DNA from: Luteipulveratus halotolerans
GTDB taxonomy: Bacteria > Actinomycetota > Actinomycetes > Actinomycetales > Dermatophilaceae
DNA length: 64,000 nt
Assembly (NCBI RefSeq): GCF_001247745.1
Contig: NZ_LAIR01000002.1
Span: 3,844,001-3,908,000 of the forward strand
Reading direction: 5' to 3'
How positions within the stretch are numbered: the stretch's first letter is position 1; the number at the start of each line of letters is the position of its first letter. The position numbers and the translations under genes are program-made. The notes below the pieces were generated by a model. The model worked only from the letters and a program-made list of their open reading frames with translations. It ran no database searches and was not told where the DNA came from. Below, one piece after another: positions 44,255-52,614 of this stretch.

Positions 44255-44382
44255 GCGCTTCACCGCGCGTTCAAGGCCGAGGCGTTGACCCCTCGACACC
44301 TGGTCGCTCCGGCGTGAAGAAAGTGATTCAAGTCACATTTAAGGTATTTTCAAGTCGACACTCTGGTGGCATGCTAAAGCGC

Positions 44383-44589
44383 ATGAGTCTGGGGGAAAGT
44401 CTTCTGCTGATCGGTCTCAACACCGCGGTGATGATGGCGCTGCCGTTGGGGCTGGCCGCGCTCGAACGCACCGCGCTGTCGCCACCTCAGGAGCGTCCGC
44501 GTGACGCCGAGGTGCCGACCACCACCGAGATCACCACGGCCGCCGAGCCGGCCATCGCCGCTGGCGCACATCGCTCGGCCGCCGCCTGA
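44383..44589 (+). CDS. Small membrane protein, paralogue of the 44791 gene
   Basis: A 68-residue product with one hydrophobic helix: MSLGESLLLIGLNTAVMMAL, then PLGLAALERTALSPPQ and a Thr/Ala-rich tail. The first 37 residues align with the protein at 44791 (MNLGVCLLVIALNTLFVLGL PLGMAALERSALGAPQ). The shared pattern is LG..LL.I.LNT.....LPLG.AALER.AL. The ATG at 44383 is preferred over 44314 because the paralogy begins there. Function unknown; the single helix with a conserved LNT...LPLG motif suggests a membrane partner or small toxin. The 204-base gap before it has an AT-rich patch near 44325-44350 that may be its promoter. Confidence 0.65.
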   Translation: MSLGESLLLIGLNTAVMMALPLGLAALERTALSPPQERPRDAEVPTTTEITTAAEPAIAAGAHRSAAA

Positions 44590-44790
44590 CCGAGCACCGA
44601 GCGACCGGGCGCACGCCCGGCGAACAGCCTTCCCCCAGCTGACCGCCGAGCGCATCCCGGCACGCCCCGTGGCTGTGCCCCACGGCTGATGAGACGACGC
44701 AACCGGGCGATCGTGTCGCCGTTCTCGATGCGAGAACTGCCATAGCCCGCTGTTCTTCTCCTGGACACCTCCCCCTGTCACGCTGGTGTC

Positions 44791-44910
44791 ATGAACCTGG
44801 GGGTTTGCCTGCTCGTGATCGCACTCAACACACTCTTCGTCCTCGGCCTGCCGCTCGGTATGGCCGCGCTTGAGCGCTCTGCGCTCGGCGCTCCACAGAC
44901 CGACAGCTGA
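44791..44910 (+). CDS. Very small membrane protein, paralogue of the 44383 gene
   Basis: A 39-residue frame from ATG 44791 to TGA 44908-44910: MNLGVCLLVIALNTLFVLGL then PLGMAALERSALGAPQTDS. It is too short for usual gene callers. Its similarity to the neighbour at 44383 in both sequence and position of the start is the evidence that it is real. One membrane helix (residues about 3-22) is predicted. Function unknown. It ends 16 bases before the stop of the convergent sigma factor gene. Confidence 0.6.
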   Translation: MNLGVCLLVIALNTLFVLGLPLGMAALERSALGAPQTDS

Positions 44911-44925
44911 CGCGCGCAGCGGCCT

Positions 44926-46071
44926 TCAGTCCGCGCGGTGGCGCAGGCGGGCCGCCTGCTTCGTGAGGTGGTCGCGCTCGGCGACGCTGGTCGCGGCAGC
45001 CGCGGCCTCGGCGTACAACCGCGCAGCCGTACGCCGATCGCCCGCCTTCTCGGTGAGGTACGCCGCCGCAGCCGTCCGCCGCGGTGTCGCCTCGTCGACC
45101 TCGGCCAGCGCCGCCAGACCGGCGTCCGGTCCGTCGGCCTCGCCGATCGCGACCGCCCGGTTGAGCCGCACCACCGGGCTGTCGGTGTGGGCGGCGAGCT
45201 CGTCGTACCACTCGACGATCTGAGGCCAGTCCGTCTCGTCCGCCGTCTGCGCGTCGGCGTGCAGCGCCGCGATCGCCGCCTGTGCCTGATACTCACCGGG
45301 CCTGCCCTGGCTGAGCGCGCCCCGCAGCACGACGACGCCCTCGGCGATGAGCGCGGTGTCCCAGCGGGTGCGGTCCTGCTCGGCGAGGGGTACGAGCGCG
45401 CCCGCGGCCGTCGTACGCGCCGCCCGCCTCGCGTGGTGCAGCAGCATCAGCGCGAGCAGGCCGCGCACCTCGGGCTCACCCGCGAGCGAGGGCTGCGCGG
45501 CCAGGCGACGGGTCAGCCGGATCGCCTCGGCCGCGAGGTCGACGTCACCGGAGTAGCCCTCGTTGAACACCAGGTAGAGCACGCGCAGCACGACACCGAC
45601 GTCGCCGGGCTCGTCGAGGCGGTGGTCGCCGATCGTGCGCTTCGCACGCGAGATCCGTTGTGCCATGGTCGATTCCGGCACGAGGTAGGCCTCGGCGATC
45701 TGCTTCGTCGTGAGACCGCCGACCGCACGCAGCGTCAGTGCGACCGCTGACGCGGGCGTGAGCGACGGGTGCGCGCACAGGAAGTACAACGGCAGCGTGT
45801 CGTCCACGTCGACGGCCTGACCCGGCGGCGGCTCGGTGTGCACCCGCAGCTCGCGCGCCTGCCGGGCCGACTCCGACCGGGTCGCGTCGAGGAACTTGCG
45901 CCACGCGACCGTGACGAGCCAGCCCTTGGGGTCGCGCGGCTCGTCATCGGTGCGCAGCAGCTGGACGAGCGCGTCCTGCACGGCGTCCTCGGCGGACGCG
46001 AAGTCGGCGCCCCGGCGTACGACGACGGCGATCACCTGCGGGATCAGGTCACGCAGCCGGTCGGCGTCCAT
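44926..46071 (-). CDS. ECF RNA polymerase sigma factor, ECF42-like, with C-terminal TPR-like extension
   Basis: A 381-residue sigma factor. Region 2 (about 10-75; DFASAEDAVQDALVQLLR, WLVTVAWRKFLDATR) and region 4 (TTKQIAEAYLVPESTMAQRI) are followed by a helical domain of about 210 residues with TPR-like character (for example VVRLNRAVAIGEADGPDAGL). This layout and the adjacent DGPF/YCII gene define group ECF42. ECF42 has no anti-sigma factor; the C-terminal extension and DGPF protein are thought to control it. Its ATG lies three bases after the YCII stop codon, so the two are one operon. Confidence 0.92.
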   Translation of the reverse strand: MDADRLRDLIPQVIAVVVRRGADFASAEDAVQDALVQLLRTDDEPRDPKGWLVTVAWRKFLDATRSESARQARELRVHTEPPPGQAVDVDDTLPLYFLCAHPSLTPASAVALTLRAVGGLTTKQIAEAYLVPESTMAQRISRAKRTIGDHRLDEPGDVGVVLRVLYLVFNEGYSGDVDLAAEAIRLTRRLAAQPSLAGEPEVRGLLALMLLHHARRAARTTAAGALVPLAEQDRTRWDTALIAEGVVVLRGALSQGRPGEYQAQAAIAALHADAQTADETDWPQIVEWYDELAAHTDSPVVRLNRAVAIGEADGPDAGLAALAEVDEATPRRTAAAAYLTEKAGDRRTAARLYAEAAAAATSVAERDHLTKQAARLRHRAD

Positions 46072-46074
46072 GCG

Positions 46075-46482
46075 TCAGTCGGTGCTGACGAGCTGCTCGC
46101 TGAGCAGCGGCCGCACCTCGAGCCACTCGTGGATCGGCTTGCCGTCCTTGCCGGGCGCGGCGGACAGCTCACCGGCCAGGGCGTACGCGCGCTCCTGGGA
46201 GTCGACGTCGATGACCATCCACCCCGCGATGAGGTCCTTGGTCTCGGCGAACGGCCCGTCGGTGACCGGCGGCTTGCCCTCACCGTCGTAGCGGACGAAC
46301 GTGCCGGCCATCGCGAGCGCGTGCTCCTCGACGAACTCGCCGGTGCCCTGCAGGCGCTGGGCGAAGTCGGCCATGTACTGCATGTGGGCGTCGATCTCCT
46401 CGGGCGTCCACTCGTGCATCGGGGCGTCGTTCACGGCGGCCGGGGCGCCGCGGTAGTGCTTGAGCAGCAGGTACTTGGCCAT
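46075..46482 (-). CDS. YCII/DGPF-domain protein
   Basis: A 135-residue protein with the hallmark TDGPFAETKDLIAGWMVIDV and an N-terminal strand AKYLLLKHYRG. It forms a dimeric ferredoxin-like barrel. DGPF proteins accompany ECF42 sigma factors and are often their targets. The ATG at 46482 has AGGAGGAAGTC directly before it. First gene of the operon. Confidence 0.92.
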   Translation of the reverse strand: MAKYLLLKHYRGAPAAVNDAPMHEWTPEEIDAHMQYMADFAQRLQGTGEFVEEHALAMAGTFVRYDGEGKPPVTDGPFAETKDLIAGWMVIDVDSQERAYALAGELSAAPGKDGKPIHEWLEVRPLLSEQLVSTD

Positions 46483-46559
46483 GACTTCCTCCTGGTGTCC
46501 GGTGCGACGCGGTGCCGCATCTCGTACCGGGGACGGAGCCATCCTCGCGTTCTCGACAC

Positions 46560-46730
46560 CCGCGCGGAAAGAATTTTGCGGGTCTCGATACGGCCTCCGC
46601 TAGCGCTCCGGCCTACTCGACCGGCGGGGTCTGCGCAGGTCTCGATACGGCCTCCGCCAGCGATGTCGCTGGTCGAGTAGGCGAGCCCCCCGGGCGAGCC
46701 GTATCGAGACCCGGTGACCGCGAGGGAGAT
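46560..46730. repeat. Family 1-related repeat tract
   Basis: Two TCTCGATACGGCCTCCGC units, CGCTGGTCGAGTAGGCGAGC and GAGCCGTATCGAGACCC are inverted and rearranged parts of the family 1 element; GGTGACCGCGAGGGAGA at the end matches the centre of the 28421 copy. It lies between the YCII operon start and the stop of the HTH gene. No protein-coding gene is seen in 46483-46730. Confidence 0.65.
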
Positions 46731-47717
46731 TCAGCGCACGAAGAAGGAGTAGTAGTACGGCCGCTGGTCGGGGAAGGTGAAGTTGCCGTGGCTGTCGGTC
46801 TGCATCCACCGCGCGAAGCAGGTGGCGCTCTGGTGTGGCGTCGCGACGGTGACCGACACGTCGACGGTCGCGCCGGGGACGGTGTCGGGGATCGCGACGC
46901 GGTCGGGGGCACGGCACGAGCGTGAGCCCTCGCCGGAGTTGATGCGCTGCAGGAACCGGCCCGTCCACGCGACCGAGCCCGCGTTCTTGAGGCGCCACGT
47001 CTTCACGATCGACCGGCCACGCGGCTGGGTCGAGCAGTCGGGCACGGTCACATCACTGACGAACGCGCCCTTGTCACCCGCGACCCGCGGCATGTGCGCG
47101 CCCGTCGTGCGACCGTTGCCGGGACAGCCGCCTGCGAGCGTGGCCGTCGGCACTGCGGTCGGTGCGATGTACGCCGCCGCGGGCGCCGGGCCGTCGCCGC
47201 GCGTGAGCGCCGAGACGCCGAGCGATGCCACGAGCGTGAGCGCGGCGGCCAGGAGCGCGACGCCGACCAGCGTCCAGACCGAACGCCGACCGGCCGGCTC
47301 GCTGGGCGCCTCCGGTGCCGCGGTGCCCGAAGCCGTGGTGTCGGGCGCGGGGTCGGCGGGTGCCGGCTCGATGTCTGCAGGCGCGGCGGGTGCCGGGTCG
47401 CCCACCTGCGGCTCGGGGACGACCACGGACTGAGGGCCGCTGCGGACCTGCGCGGCGCGTACGACGGAGTCCATCCGCTTCCAGTCGGCGCGCAGGGTGC
47501 GCGGGTCGGCTCCGCATGCCTTGGCGAACTCGACCGTCGTCTCCCACGAGGGCATCCGGGCGCCTCGAACCGCGTCGTGCATCGTCGCGTGCGAGATGGC
47601 GCCCGAGCGGACAGCCATGGTCCGGAACGACGGTCGGCCGGCGTCCTCGCGCAGCTGGACCAGGCGCGCGACGAACTCCTCGATCGCGGCGGTGCGGGCG
47701 GCGCTGGGGCTGCTCAT
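46731..47717 (-). CDS. Membrane-tethered HTH protein with C-terminal NBR1/FW-like domain
   Basis: A 328-residue protein. Residues about 10-75 form a Cro/XRE-like HTH (RTMAVRSGAISHATMHDAVR, then WETTVEFAKACGADPRTLRA). An Ala/Pro-rich linker, one membrane helix (VWTLVGVALLAAALTLVASL, about 145-165) and an extracellular domain follow. That domain (about 225-328) reads KTWRLKNAGSVAWTGRFLQR and VSVTVATPHQSATCFARWMQ TDSHGNFTFPDQRPYYYSFF, the Trp-rich Ig-like FW domain first known from NBR1. Such HTH-TM-FW proteins occur in actinobacteria and presumably bind the cell wall outside and DNA inside. The ATG at 47717 is divergent from two peptidoglycan hydrolases. Confidence 0.82.
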   Translation of the reverse strand: MSSPSAARTAAIEEFVARLVQLREDAGRPSFRTMAVRSGAISHATMHDAVRGARMPSWETTVEFAKACGADPRTLRADWKRMDSVVRAAQVRSGPQSVVVPEPQVGDPAPAAPADIEPAPADPAPDTTASGTAAPEAPSEPAGRRSVWTLVGVALLAAALTLVASLGVSALTRGDGPAPAAAYIAPTAVPTATLAGGCPGNGRTTGAHMPRVAGDKGAFVSDVTVPDCSTQPRGRSIVKTWRLKNAGSVAWTGRFLQRINSGEGSRSCRAPDRVAIPDTVPGATVDVSVTVATPHQSATCFARWMQTDSHGNFTFPDQRPYYYSFFVR

Positions 47718-47730
47718 CGTCGTACCTCGT

Positions 47731-47773
47731 CTGTCAGATCGGCGGGATTCCTGGCGTCTGACGCATCTGACAG
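47731..47773. promoter_or_regulatory. Inverted repeat between the HTH-FW gene and the M23 peptidase gene
   Basis: CTGTCAGAT (47731-47739) and ATCTGACAG (47765-47773) are perfect nine-base arms separated by 25 bases. Further GTCTGACG copies occur at about 47756 and 47811. It is a plausible site for the divergently encoded HTH protein. Confidence 0.5.
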
Positions 47774-47929
47774 CGGTGGTGTTCCCCGCGAGATGACGCG
47801 GTCTGACGTCGTCCGCTGTCGTCCGAACCGCATTCGGTGGTGCCGGACGGGCTCCGGCCGTCGTCAGTGTTCCTGCCAGCCGCTCGACGTGACCGCCACG
47901 GACGGGCTCGACCCGAAAGGAACCACCCC

Positions 47930-48829
47930 ATGCGTTCGATGAAGCACCGCACACTCACCGGCCTCGGCGTTCTCGCTCTCACGGCAGGCGGCTTCGCCGC
48001 GGTGTCGGGCCACTCCGCCGCACAGGCCGCCGACCGCAACGGCAAGTGTGAGAAGGGCGAGTTTTGCTACAACTTCAACTCCGACCTCAAGGGCGCCTGG
48101 TCCGACTTCACCTCCTCGGTCGGCGACTACGGCACGACCCAGCCGAGCTGCTACGACTTCAAGGGCAAGGCCAAGGGCCACGGCAAGTGCATCAAGAACG
48201 ACGCGGGCGGCTTCTGGAACAAGACCAACAAGCCGGTCACCATCTACTTCAACTCCGGGTACGCCGGTCGGTCCGTCACCGTGAAGCCCGGCGCCAAGGG
48301 CAAGCTGCCCGCCGCGGTCTACAACAACAACGCCTCGCACCGCATCGGCAAGGGCGGCGGCGGTGGCCACAACCCGGCGCCGTCCGGCAAGTGGGCCTCG
48401 CCCGTCCCGTCGTCGGCCGTCATCACGGCGCGGGCGTACTACTCGAGTGGCCGCTACCACGGTGCCGTCGACTACTCCGGCTTCAACGGCAAGTTCCGCT
48501 CGGCGTGCAACGGCACCATCGACAGCATCGCGATCAACCGCACCTACGCCAACCGCAACGCGTACGGCGTCACCGGCTCCACCAACTACCTGTGGGTCAA
48601 CTGCGGCGGCGGCATCCGGATGGGTTACGCCCACTGGTACGCCAAGGACCTGCCGTCCTCGCTCAAGCGCGGTACGAAGGTCAAGGCCGGTCAGAACCTG
48701 GTCAACGTCGGCAACCAGGGCAACTCCAGCGGTCAGCACCTGCACTTCCAGGTGGAGCGCAGCGGCAAGCAGATCGACGGCCACGACTTCCTGCAGAGCA
48801 AGGGCGTCAAGGGTCTCCCCCGCGAGTGA
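47930..48829 (+). CDS. Secreted M23 metallopeptidase with peptidase-inhibitor I36-like domain
   Basis: A 299-residue precursor. It has a signal peptide (MKHRTLTGLGVLALTAGGFA onward, cleaved near AQA), an I36-like domain (CEKGEFCYNFNSDLKGAW to about residue 130, with the family's Cys pattern), a Gly/Pro linker and an M23 LytM domain. The domain has zinc-binding YHGAVDYSG and HLHFQVE, ending at GLPRE. M23 enzymes cut peptidoglycan cross-bridges outside the cell. The ATG at 47930 is preceded by GAAAGGAACC. An amidase gene follows 79 bases on, so the pair may be co-regulated. Confidence 0.92.
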   Translation: MRSMKHRTLTGLGVLALTAGGFAAVSGHSAAQAADRNGKCEKGEFCYNFNSDLKGAWSDFTSSVGDYGTTQPSCYDFKGKAKGHGKCIKNDAGGFWNKTNKPVTIYFNSGYAGRSVTVKPGAKGKLPAAVYNNNASHRIGKGGGGGHNPAPSGKWASPVPSSAVITARAYYSSGRYHGAVDYSGFNGKFRSACNGTIDSIAINRTYANRNAYGVTGSTNYLWVNCGGGIRMGYAHWYAKDLPSSLKRGTKVKAGQNLVNVGNQGNSSGQHLHFQVERSGKQIDGHDFLQSKGVKGLPRE

Positions 48830-48908
48830 TCCACCCCGCAGCAGCGCGGTGCCGCGGACGTCAGGGTCTGCGGCACCGCGCCCCACCACTTCCACGAGAG
48901 GGCACGTC

Positions 48909-49820
48909 ATGAGCACCACCGAGAACACCCAGCTGAGCCGTCGTCGGCTGCTGCAGATCGCCGGCATCGGGACGGTCGGCGCGGCCGCCACCGCTGTCGC
49001 CGGACCGGCCGTGTGGTCGTCCGCAGCGCCGAGCCACAAGATCATCAGCCGCTCAGCCTGGGGCTTCGCCGGCTGGCAGGCCGGCGGTCCGCCGCGGCTG
49101 AACAAGGCCGCCATCACCCACTTCGTCGTGCACTACCACGGCGCCACGGGCGGCGGCGACAGCGGACCTCAGGTGCCGCGCAGCATCGATCGCGACCACA
49201 AGGCCGACCCCAAGAACGCCGGCATCCTCTACAACTTCATCATCACCCAGAAGGGCGAGATCTTTCAGGCCCGCGGGTACGACTACAAGTCCGGTGCGAC
49301 GTACGGCGCCAACGACTTCTCGATCGGCGTCCAGCTGCACATCAGCGGCAACCAGAAGCCGTCGGCCGCCGCGCTCGCGTCGCTGGAGTGGCTGTACCGC
49401 CACTCGCACGGCGCGATGGGCAAGAAGAAGGCGCTGAAGATCACCGGCCACCAGGACCACACGGCCACCGCGTGCCCGGGCGGGCCGCTCGGCCGCTGGG
49501 TCGACGGGCGTGGGCAGGAGCTCTACCGCGAGATGGCCAAGAAGCTCGGCGGTGGCGGCGGGGGCCCGACCGTGCCGGCGTACCCGGGCCGGTCGGCGTT
49601 CAAGATCGGCAAGAAGCACCCGGCCGTCAAGACGCTCGACCAGGGTCTGATCCGCAAGGGCTACACCAAGTACAACGACGGTGACGGCTACCAGGCGGGC
49701 ACGCTGTTCACCGAGTACACCCGGCGCAACGTGCAGGCGTTCCAGAAGGCTCAGGGCTGGCGCGGTAAGGACGCCGACGGCTACCCCGGCCCCGAGACCT
49801 GGAAGCGACTCCTGTCCTGA
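48909..49820 (+). CDS. Tat-exported peptidoglycan amidase (PGRP/amidase_2) with peptidoglycan-binding domain
   Basis: A 303-residue precursor. The twin-arginine signal is SRRRLLQIAGIGTVGAAATA, cleaved near AAPSHK. The amidase/PGRP domain (about 45-200) has ITHFVVHYHG, ILYNFIITQKGEIFQAR and GHQDHTATACPGGPLGRW, which carry the zinc ligands His-His-Cys. The C-terminal 80 residues (FKIGKKHPAVKTLDQGLIRK to PGPETWKRLLS) are a peptidoglycan-binding repeat. It likely cleaves the N-acetylmuramoyl-L-alanine bond. Tat export suggests folding or metal loading before secretion, unlike the Sec-type signal of its neighbour. Confidence 0.93.
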   Translation: MSTTENTQLSRRRLLQIAGIGTVGAAATAVAGPAVWSSAAPSHKIISRSAWGFAGWQAGGPPRLNKAAITHFVVHYHGATGGGDSGPQVPRSIDRDHKADPKNAGILYNFIITQKGEIFQARGYDYKSGATYGANDFSIGVQLHISGNQKPSAAALASLEWLYRHSHGAMGKKKALKITGHQDHTATACPGGPLGRWVDGRGQELYREMAKKLGGGGGGPTVPAYPGRSAFKIGKKHPAVKTLDQGLIRKGYTKYNDGDGYQAGTLFTEYTRRNVQAFQKAQGWRGKDADGYPGPETWKRLLS

Positions 49821-49845
49821 CCGGTCACTCCGCTGAGCCGCACCC

Positions 49846-49894
49846 CGCTGGGTTGAGCCGGTCCGAGGCGCTGACCGAGGGCCGTGTCGAAACC
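49846..49894. repeat. Family 1 intergenic repeat, left fragment
   Basis: CGCTGGGTTGAGCCGGTCCG, GGCGCTGACCGAGG and GTGTCGAAACC match the left third of the family 1 element. It sits between convergent genes. Confidence 0.65.
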
Positions 49895-49908
49895 AAGGCG
49901 ACCTGCGT

Positions 49909-49960
49909 ACGAGTCCCGTCTGTCCGGCAGTCCATGCGCTGCCGAACAGACGGGATTCGT
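49909..49960. repeat. Family 3 hairpin element, second copy
   Basis: ACGAGTCCCGTCTGTCCGGC pairs with its mirror ending GACGGGATTCGT (two mismatches, one of them a G-T), around loop GTCCATGCGC. Relative to 44199-44254, CCTGTC/GACAGG becomes CCCGTC/GACGGG, a compensatory change. It lies between convergent genes and may terminate both. Confidence 0.75.
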
Positions 49961-50000
49961 CGCGTGTACGCCGACCGCCGGGCTCCGCCGGCCGCGTGCG

Positions 50001-50954
50001 TCATGGACGGAGCATCACGTTGCCGACCTTGTGGCCGGTGTCGACGCGGGCGTGCGCTTCGGCGACCTGGTCGAGGTCGTAGGTGCTGTCGATGACGACC
50101 TGCAGCCGCCCGGCCTCCAGCAGGCGCAGCAGCATCTCGACGTCCTCGCGGCGCTCGGACGCCGGGCCGGTCTTGACGTTGCCGGTGGCGCGGATCGTGG
50201 TGGCCAGGTCGGCGACGACGAGCAGGAGCAGGCCGCTGCCCGGGGTGAGGAGGCGCTTCCACGTCGCGGCCGGGACGTTGCCGACGGTGTCGACCACGAC
50301 GTCGTACTCGCCCTCGATCTGCGTCGGCGGTGTCTGGGTGTAGTCGACGACGGTGTCCGCGCCGAGGCTCGTGACCAGGTCGAGGTTGGTGGCGCTGGTG
50401 ATCGCGGTGACGGTCGCGCCGTAGTACTTCGCGAGCTGGACGACGTTGCTGCCCACCGCCCCCGACGCGCCGTTGACGAGGACGTGCTGGCCGCGGCGTA
50501 CGGACGCCTTGTCGCGCAGGTAGGTGAGCGCGGTCGTACCCCCGAACAGCACGCCGGCCGCATCGTCGTGGCTAACATCGTCGGGCTTTCGTGCCAGCCG
50601 ATTCGCTTGTACTGCAACGAGTTCGGCGTGTGCGCCCATCGACCTGAACGGGCTGATGCCACACACCTCGTCACCCACCGCGTAGTCGTCGACGTCGGTC
50701 CCGACGGCCTCGACCACACCCGAGAACGGGCCGCCGAGCACGTGACGGCGCGGCCGGCGTACGCCGAACATCGCGCGGGCGGGCGCGGTCATGCCACGGG
50801 GAAAGCGGGACCCTCGGATGCGGGCGTCGCCGACCGACACGGTGGTCGCCACGACGCGGACGAGCACCTGCGAGGCGTGCGGTCGTGGCGACGGGACCTC
50901 CTCGACGCGGACGACGTCGGGTGGGCCGTAGGTGTCGAACACGGCTGCGCGCAT
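50001..50954 (-). CDS. MDR-family NADPH-dependent quinone reductase-like enzyme
   Basis: A 317-residue zinc-free medium-chain reductase. It has the N-terminal GroES-like fold MRAAVFDTYGPPDVVRVEEV, the NADPH-binding Rossmann motif HVLVNGASGAVGSNVVQLAK, and TAITSATNLDLVTSLGADTV. No structural-zinc Cys cluster is present, so it belongs to the QOR branch, which reduces quinones or enals. Ends TGHKVGNVMLRP, the standard C-terminus. It is monocistronic and convergent with the amidase gene. Confidence 0.92.
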   Translation of the reverse strand: MRAAVFDTYGPPDVVRVEEVPSPRPHASQVLVRVVATTVSVGDARIRGSRFPRGMTAPARAMFGVRRPRRHVLGGPFSGVVEAVGTDVDDYAVGDEVCGISPFRSMGAHAELVAVQANRLARKPDDVSHDDAAGVLFGGTTALTYLRDKASVRRGQHVLVNGASGAVGSNVVQLAKYYGATVTAITSATNLDLVTSLGADTVVDYTQTPPTQIEGEYDVVVDTVGNVPAATWKRLLTPGSGLLLLVVADLATTIRATGNVKTGPASERREDVEMLLRLLEAGRLQVVIDSTYDLDQVAEAHARVDTGHKVGNVMLRP

Positions 50955-51032
50955 GGCCGGCTCCCTTCACTGCCTCCAGGATCCTCCGCCGTACGCCGCC
51001 CCGCCACCGACTCCTCCTACCCGGTGGCGCTG

Positions 51033-51944
51033 CTACGGGCCGGTCGCACCGTCGATAGGCACGATCGGCTGGTGTGCCTTGTCGTTCATCCAGGTCGTCG
51101 GCGCCCCAGAAGCGAGCCCAGCAGCGATCGCCCCAAGGAAGAGAGCTCCGATGAGCACCCGGGGTGACATGCGCATGACGTCAGCAGCACGGACGACGGT
51201 TCTTGGCGAAGTCGACATGCCGTAGCCGACTCTGCGGAAGGACCACCACTGCAGGAGCCGGTAGAGATCGAGGCCGAGGAGCACGAGGCACAGCGCAACC
51301 GCGACGGCCTGAGCCGCGAGACTGGTGATGTCACCCCATCCGAGCAGCTGCACAACCTCCGAAGAGTGCGCACGAATCACGGACCAACGGCCGGAGATTC
51401 CGTCGCCGAAGTCGGGATACTGGATGGCCACGCGCTTCGTGATCTCACCTGGCGAGGACCCCCAAGGCGTTCGCGGGGTGAGGTAGGCGACCGCGGCCAC
51501 GGTCAGTGCGGACACGGCTGATGCCGCGAGGGTAGTCCACCGCGCACCGATGCCGGCAGCGGTGATGCGGTGCATTGACCACGTTGCGAACAGCAGGCCG
51601 ATGGCTGCCCCGAGCAGCGCACCGAGCGCGATCGGCCACACGAGCAGGAACAGGATGGCGGCAACCACAGCGCCGACGGCGGTCAGAATCATCAGCGCCC
51701 AGGTCTCGTCATCGCTGCTCGGCCCGGATGCGCTCGGCGACTGCTGGACATACTTCACGTGCTGGATCTGCTGGGTGAGCGAGGTGTGGGTGCTGGCATC
51801 AATCGTGTTGCCGTCACCAACGACGGTGAAGTTCCCGCGACCACGGTCAGGTGGCGGACCACTGTGCGTGGCGAAGCGGGTGATGAAGAAGACGATGACA
51901 CCGCTGACAACGCCCGAGAGTGTGGGCCAGACGAACGTGTTCAT
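51033..51944 (-). CDS. Membrane protein of unknown function
   Basis: A 303-residue protein with about six helices: an N-terminal segment (TLSGVVSGVIVFFITRF), a polar region about residues 28-78 (GDGNTIDASTHTSLTQQIQH), paired helices LMILTAVGAVVAAILFLLVW and IALGALLGAAIGLLFATWSM, then two near the middle and one at the C-terminus (VLIGALFLGAIAAGLASGA). I recognise no family. The GDGNTI segment recalls beta-solenoid-like sequences in bacterial effector-associated proteins, but it is too short to assign. Codon use is slightly less GC-rich than neighbours. It may be an early part of the mobile region that follows. Confidence 0.7.
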   Translation of the reverse strand: MNTFVWPTLSGVVSGVIVFFITRFATHSGPPPDRGRGNFTVVGDGNTIDASTHTSLTQQIQHVKYVQQSPSASGPSSDDETWALMILTAVGAVVAAILFLLVWPIALGALLGAAIGLLFATWSMHRITAAGIGARWTTLAASAVSALTVAAVAYLTPRTPWGSSPGEITKRVAIQYPDFGDGISGRWSVIRAHSSEVVQLLGWGDITSLAAQAVAVALCLVLLGLDLYRLLQWWSFRRVGYGMSTSPRTVVRAADVMRMSPRVLIGALFLGAIAAGLASGAPTTWMNDKAHQPIVPIDGATGP

Positions 51945-52061
51945 GGGCTACCCCCTGGTCGGCCCTGGCGGCTGCCGGCTGCAGCGCGATAGCAAACTAC
52001 GGTCGACCACTGACAGCGCAGGCATCACGAGGTCGTGTCCGGGCTGCCACGATGAGGTCGC

Positions 52062-52604
52062 ATGGGCACCCACGCGCTGGCGTACGTCGTCGACATCGAG
52101 CCTGGCAGCACGTTCGCTGCACCGGCGACGATCGCTGCGGTGACGAGGTACTTGTACGACGAGCACCTCGCCGGCGGGTGGAGTCGGCACGCGGCGTACG
52201 CCGATGCGCCGGATGACTGGGACCTGCTCCTGCCGGCGGTCGCGGACGCCGGTCGGGCCCGGCTGGTGGTCGCGGCAGACTTCGACGAGTACGGCGCGCT
52301 GTGGCTGGTGGCGAGTGCCGACGGCGGCGTGGTGCGCGAGGTTCATCGCCGCTACGTCCTGAACGCCGACCCCACTGATACGGCCGCTGTCACCGCGGCG
52401 ATCGACGAGCTGGGCGAGGACCCGCGTGCCGAGGACATCGCCGGACCGGACGCTGCCGGTGAGGCGGCCGTGCTGTTCGGGCAGCCGACCGGGCCGATGG
52501 TGCAGGCCGAGGCGGGCTCCGCGTCGGCGTACCAGCGGATCGGGACGGTGGCGGCCCCGTTCCCGTGGTGGGAGGCGCTCGGCCTGCGCTGGCCCGCTCC
52601 GTGA
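52062..52604 (+). CDS. Hypothetical protein
   Basis: A 180-residue acidic, alpha/beta-looking cytosolic protein starting MGTHALAYVVDIEPGSTFAA, with a Trp-rich C-terminus (PFPWWEALGLRWPAP). I recognise no domain. A GAGG lies five bases upstream of the ATG. Convergent with the next gene, separated by 10 bases. Confidence 0.6.
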   Translation: MGTHALAYVVDIEPGSTFAAPATIAAVTRYLYDEHLAGGWSRHAAYADAPDDWDLLLPAVADAGRARLVVAADFDEYGALWLVASADGGVVREVHRRYVLNADPTDTAAVTAAIDELGEDPRAEDIAGPDAAGEAAVLFGQPTGPMVQAEAGSASAYQRIGTVAAPFPWWEALGLRWPAP

Positions 52605-52614
52605 CCGAACGCGG

